Part shown: in pieces, positions 14,475-16,230 of the stretch
How positions within the stretch are numbered: the stretch's first letter is position 1
Layout of the letters: each line of letters starts with the position of its first letter
Assembly: GCA_037133215.1 (NCBI GenBank)
Contig: JBAXOM010000049.1
Coordinates: forward strand, 1 to 16,230
Source of the DNA: F1-60-MAGs149 sp037133215
Lineage (GTDB): Bacteria > Actinomycetota > Thermoleophilia > Gaiellales > F1-60-MAGs149
Reading direction: 5' to 3'
Length of the DNA: 16,230 nt
Program-made: the position numbers and the translations under genes
The notes under the pieces: model-generated
Database searches by the model: none
Told to the model about the DNA's origin: nothing
Seen by the model: only the letters and a program-made list of their open reading frames with translations

Positions 14475-15584
14475 GTGAAGATCGCATCGATAGAGGTTCG
14501 CCGCTACCGGCACCTGTGGGGCTCTCCCGTCACGATGGCGTGGGACCCGTCGCCGCGTTCGTACCAGGACGCCGAGATCGTGATTGTGACGGCCGATGAT
14601 GGCACCGTCGGGATTGCGAGTGGAGACAACCTGCCCGACGCCGCCGTTCTGGAGCGCCATTTGCGTGGCCTCGATCCTCGGCGTACCGATGTCATCCATC
14701 GTATCTGCGAGACGGTCGACTTTCATGGCGGTCGCCCGTGGATCGTTGAGGTCGCCTGCGCGGACCTGGCGGCGCGTGCGGCCGGTGAGCCACTTTGGCG
14801 TTTTTTGGGTGGTAGTAACGACTCACTGCTTGCCTACGCCTCGACCGCCGAGGCTGTCGCCCCTGAGGAGCGTGCTGAGCGCACGATGCACCTACGACTG
14901 GCGGGCTTTAAGGCGGTCAAGCTTCGTCTCCCTGCGGGCGACTGGCGCCAGACGGCCGCCGTTGTCGAACAGGTGCGCACGGCGATTGGCGGCGACATGG
15001 ACATCATGGTCGACGCGAACCACGGCTGGCGGATGGCGGGCGATACCCGGGCCGCATGGGACGTAGCCGACGCTGTTCAGTGCGCCCGAGCACTCGAGTC
15101 GATGGGTGTCTATTGGCTCGAAGAGCCACTGCCAACGGGCGATGTCGTCGGCTACGCCGAGCTGCGTTCGAAGACGGCCCTGCGCATTGCTGCTGGCGAG
15201 ATGGTGCGCCAATCGCACGAGGCGCGCGACTTGATTGCGCGTGGTGGTGTCGATGTGATTCAGACCGATGTTGTTCTTTCGGGCGGGGTCACGGGTGCGC
15301 GGCGGATTGCCGATTTCGCAGCTCTGTCAGGTCGGATGTGGTCGCCACACACGTGGACGAATGGCATCGGCTTCTTGATCAACCTGCACGTTGCGATGGC
15401 CTATTCGACCTGCTCGTTTATTGAGGTCCCGTTTGATCCGCCGGGCTGGGAGCCTGAGCGCCGCGACTGGCTGCTTCCTGAGCCCCTGTTTACGGCCGAA
15501 GATGGCACGATCCGTCCGCCTGAGGGACCTGGCCTAGGAATTCCGACCGACCTTACCTGGCTCGAGTCGAATCTCCTCAGTTAG
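14475..15584 (+). CDS. enolase-superfamily enzyme, mandelate racemase subgroup (acid-sugar dehydratase/racemase-like)
   Basis: The 369-residue protein has the enolase-superfamily capping domain plus (beta/alpha)7-beta barrel. These enzymes abstract the proton next to a carboxylate, Mg2+ holding the enolate. Metal ligands are Asp180 (MVDANHGW), Glu216 (WLEEP) and Glu242 (AAGEM). The His-Asp dyad of the mandelate racemase subgroup is Asp265 (QTDVVLSGG) and His292 (SPHTW), 27 residues apart as in mandelate racemase, and Glu317 (FIEVPFDP) is the expected electrophilic acid. The second-strand motif, usually KxK, is Lys149-Leu-Arg151. A dehydratase of a sugar acid is the more frequent activity in this subgroup and is favoured here by context, but racemisation is possible. 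Start is GTG, 9 bases after the ADH stop, with a poor ribosome binding site, probably coupled. Confidence 0.88.
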   Translation: MKIASIEVRRYRHLWGSPVTMAWDPSPRSYQDAEIVIVTADDGTVGIASGDNLPDAAVLERHLRGLDPRRTDVIHRICETVDFHGGRPWIVEVACADLAARAAGEPLWRFLGGSNDSLLAYASTAEAVAPEERAERTMHLRLAGFKAVKLRLPAGDWRQTAAVVEQVRTAIGGDMDIMVDANHGWRMAGDTRAAWDVADAVQCARALESMGVYWLEEPLPTGDVVGYAELRSKTALRIAAGEMVRQSHEARDLIARGGVDVIQTDVVLSGGVTGARRIADFAALSGRMWSPHTWTNGIGFLINLHVAMAYSTCSFIEVPFDPPGWEPERRDWLLPEPLFTAEDGTIRPPEGPGLGIPTDLTWLESNLLS

Positions 15585-15587
15585 CGA

Positions 15588-16037
15588 TCAGTGAGCGAAC
15601 CAGTCGCCGACGGCGATGGTTGGAAGCTCGGCGAGTGGGGTGCTGCCAGACAGCAGGGTTCGCAGTGACGCGGGACGAAAGCTGGTTGGGAGCTCAGTGC
15701 GATCGAACCAGCGAGCTTCGGCGAGGTAGGCATCGCCAGACGCAGCACTGATCTCTGCCGTGCCGTCTGTAATGACGCCTCGAAAGATCACCTCAACGGC
15801 GTCGACGGTTGGACCGTCGAGGATCAGCAGGGCACCGTCGAGTTCGACGGTGACGCCAACCTCTTCGTGGAGCTCGCGGCAGGCGGCGTCTGTGAGCGAC
15901 TCAGTGCTGTCGACATTGCCACCCGGCAGGCACCAAAAGGGCTCCTGGTCGGGCTTGGCGTGGAGGACGCAGAGGATCTGTGCGTCGCGCTCGAGGGCGA
16001 CGCGGGCTTTGAGGCGCGGGGTGCGAGTGGGAGACAT
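15588..16037 (-). CDS. Nudix hydrolase
   Basis: The 149-residue protein has the complete Nudix box, GGNVDSTESLTDAACRELHE followed by EVGVTVE. It carries the REx2EExGx core that binds the divalent cation used to split nucleoside-diphosphate-linked compounds. The central strand FWCLPGG is typical. Family substrates range from oxidised dNTPs and NDP-sugars to ADP-ribose, and this sequence does not decide among them. ATG at 16035-16037 begins at a normal family N-terminus (MSPTRTPRLKARVALERD). The stop TGA (15588-15590) is three bases from the stop of the convergent dehydratase. Upstream on the same strand is a probable terminator ending the preceding gene, so this is probably a separate unit. 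Confidence 0.93.
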   Translation of the reverse strand: MSPTRTPRLKARVALERDAQILCVLHAKPDQEPFWCLPGGNVDSTESLTDAACRELHEEVGVTVELDGALLILDGPTVDAVEVIFRGVITDGTAEISAASGDAYLAEARWFDRTELPTSFRPASLRTLLSGSTPLAELPTIAVGDWFAH

Positions 16038-16043
16038 GGTCCC

Positions 16044-16079
16044 AAAAGCATCGCAGCCCCGCCGATGGCGGGGCTGCGA
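16044..16079 (-). terminator. intrinsic terminator of the minus-strand gene at the right edge
   Basis: TCGCAGCCCCGCC (16051-16063) and GGCGGGGCTGCGA (16067-16079) form a perfect 13-bp stem with a GAT loop. On the minus strand it is followed by TGCTTTT (complement of 16044-16050), so it acts for transcription arriving from the right, ending just before the Nudix start codon. Confidence 0.85.
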
Positions 16080-16116
16080 CAGGAGGAGAGGAGAGGAGGG
16101 TGGAGAGAAAGATGAG
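16080..16116 (-). other. purine-rich tract in the 3' untranslated region of the right-edge gene
   Basis: Bases 16081-16113 are almost pure A/G on the plus strand, with a single T at 16101. The corresponding minus-strand transcript therefore carries a C/U-rich tail between the stop codon and the terminator hairpin. It shows no repeat beyond imperfect GGAGAG-like units and no start codon. Confidence 0.6.
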
Positions 16117-16230
16117 TTAGACGCGGCGCGAGCGCAGCGCGGGGCGTGTCAGCCACGCAGGCAGCTTGCCCTTGGTGCGGGGCTTCGCGTCAGTCGAGCT
16201 TGCGAACAAGAAGTTGAACGCAGGCACGGG
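16117..16230 (-). CDS. unidentified protein, C-terminal 37 residues (5' end outside window)
   Basis: An open frame enters from the right edge and ends at TAA (complement of 16117-16119). The tail reads FNFLFASSTDAKPRTKGKLP followed by a basic, proline-containing end. No motif is recognisable in 37 residues. That it is a real gene is supported by the intrinsic terminator placed 38 bases after its stop codon on the same strand, and by high third-position G/C. It could not be found by a start-codon search because its start lies outside the window. Confidence 0.6.
   Translation of the reverse strand, partial: PVPAFNFLFASSTDAKPRTKGKLPAWLTRPALRSRRV

Noticed and set aside
15575..15600. Possible terminator between the convergent dehydratase and Nudix genes
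   Set aside because: Only a 4-bp CTCA/TGAG pairing is visible and there is no T-run; the two stop codons are three bases apart.

Overview
The window is GC-rich, almost fully coding DNA (visibly well over 60% G+C) with long spurious antisense frames behind the real genes. It looks like a free-living heterotroph of the Actinomycetota. The clues are codon bias, Tat-exported lipoprotein use, a CorC-type membrane protein, a TTG start and many dehydrogenase/ABC-transporter genes. The class cannot be fixed from the sequence; Thermoleophilia or Acidimicrobiia relatives are guesses. There are thirteen complete protein genes and two cut by the window edges, and no rRNA, tRNA, CRISPR array or transposase gene.

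Layout. Left part (1-3473): the end of a flavin amine-oxidase-like gene (+), an aldose 1-epimerase (-) and, divergent from it, a class III PLP aminotransferase (+), then a hairpin and a TetR-type regulator (+). A 97-bp near-perfect palindrome of MITE/REPIN type and a second hairpin fill the convergent gap at 3474-3643. Middle (3644-7493): a DAO-family FAD amino-acid/amine oxidase (-), divergent from a tetratricopeptide-repeat protein (+), followed by a CorC/HlyC-type CBS membrane protein (+). Right part (7494-15584): what looks like one long catabolic operon. It holds a Tat lipoprotein solute-binding protein of the peptide/opine/nickel class, two Dpp/Opp-type permeases, a fused double ATPase, a zinc-dependent alcohol dehydrogenase and an enolase-superfamily (mandelate racemase subgroup) enzyme. 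The Nudix hydrolase (-) and the tail of an unidentified gene (-) close the window.

How the parts may work together (inference). The operon couples an Opp-class importer to an MDR dehydrogenase and an MR-type acid-sugar dehydratase/racemase. The transported compound may therefore be a sugar acid, polyol or glycoside rather than a peptide. The left part (aminotransferase, DAO oxidase, amine-oxidase-like enzyme, TetR) reads as amine or amino-acid catabolism. The two parts may be linked: an identical 12-mer, GTACGCCATACT, lies just upstream of both the aminotransferase and the solute-binding-protein gene.

The most noteworthy non-coding features are the palindromic repeat at 3500-3596, the crowded promoter region at 7503-7564, the attenuator-like terminator between the solute-binding protein and its permeases, and a palindromic leader in front of the FAD oxidase.
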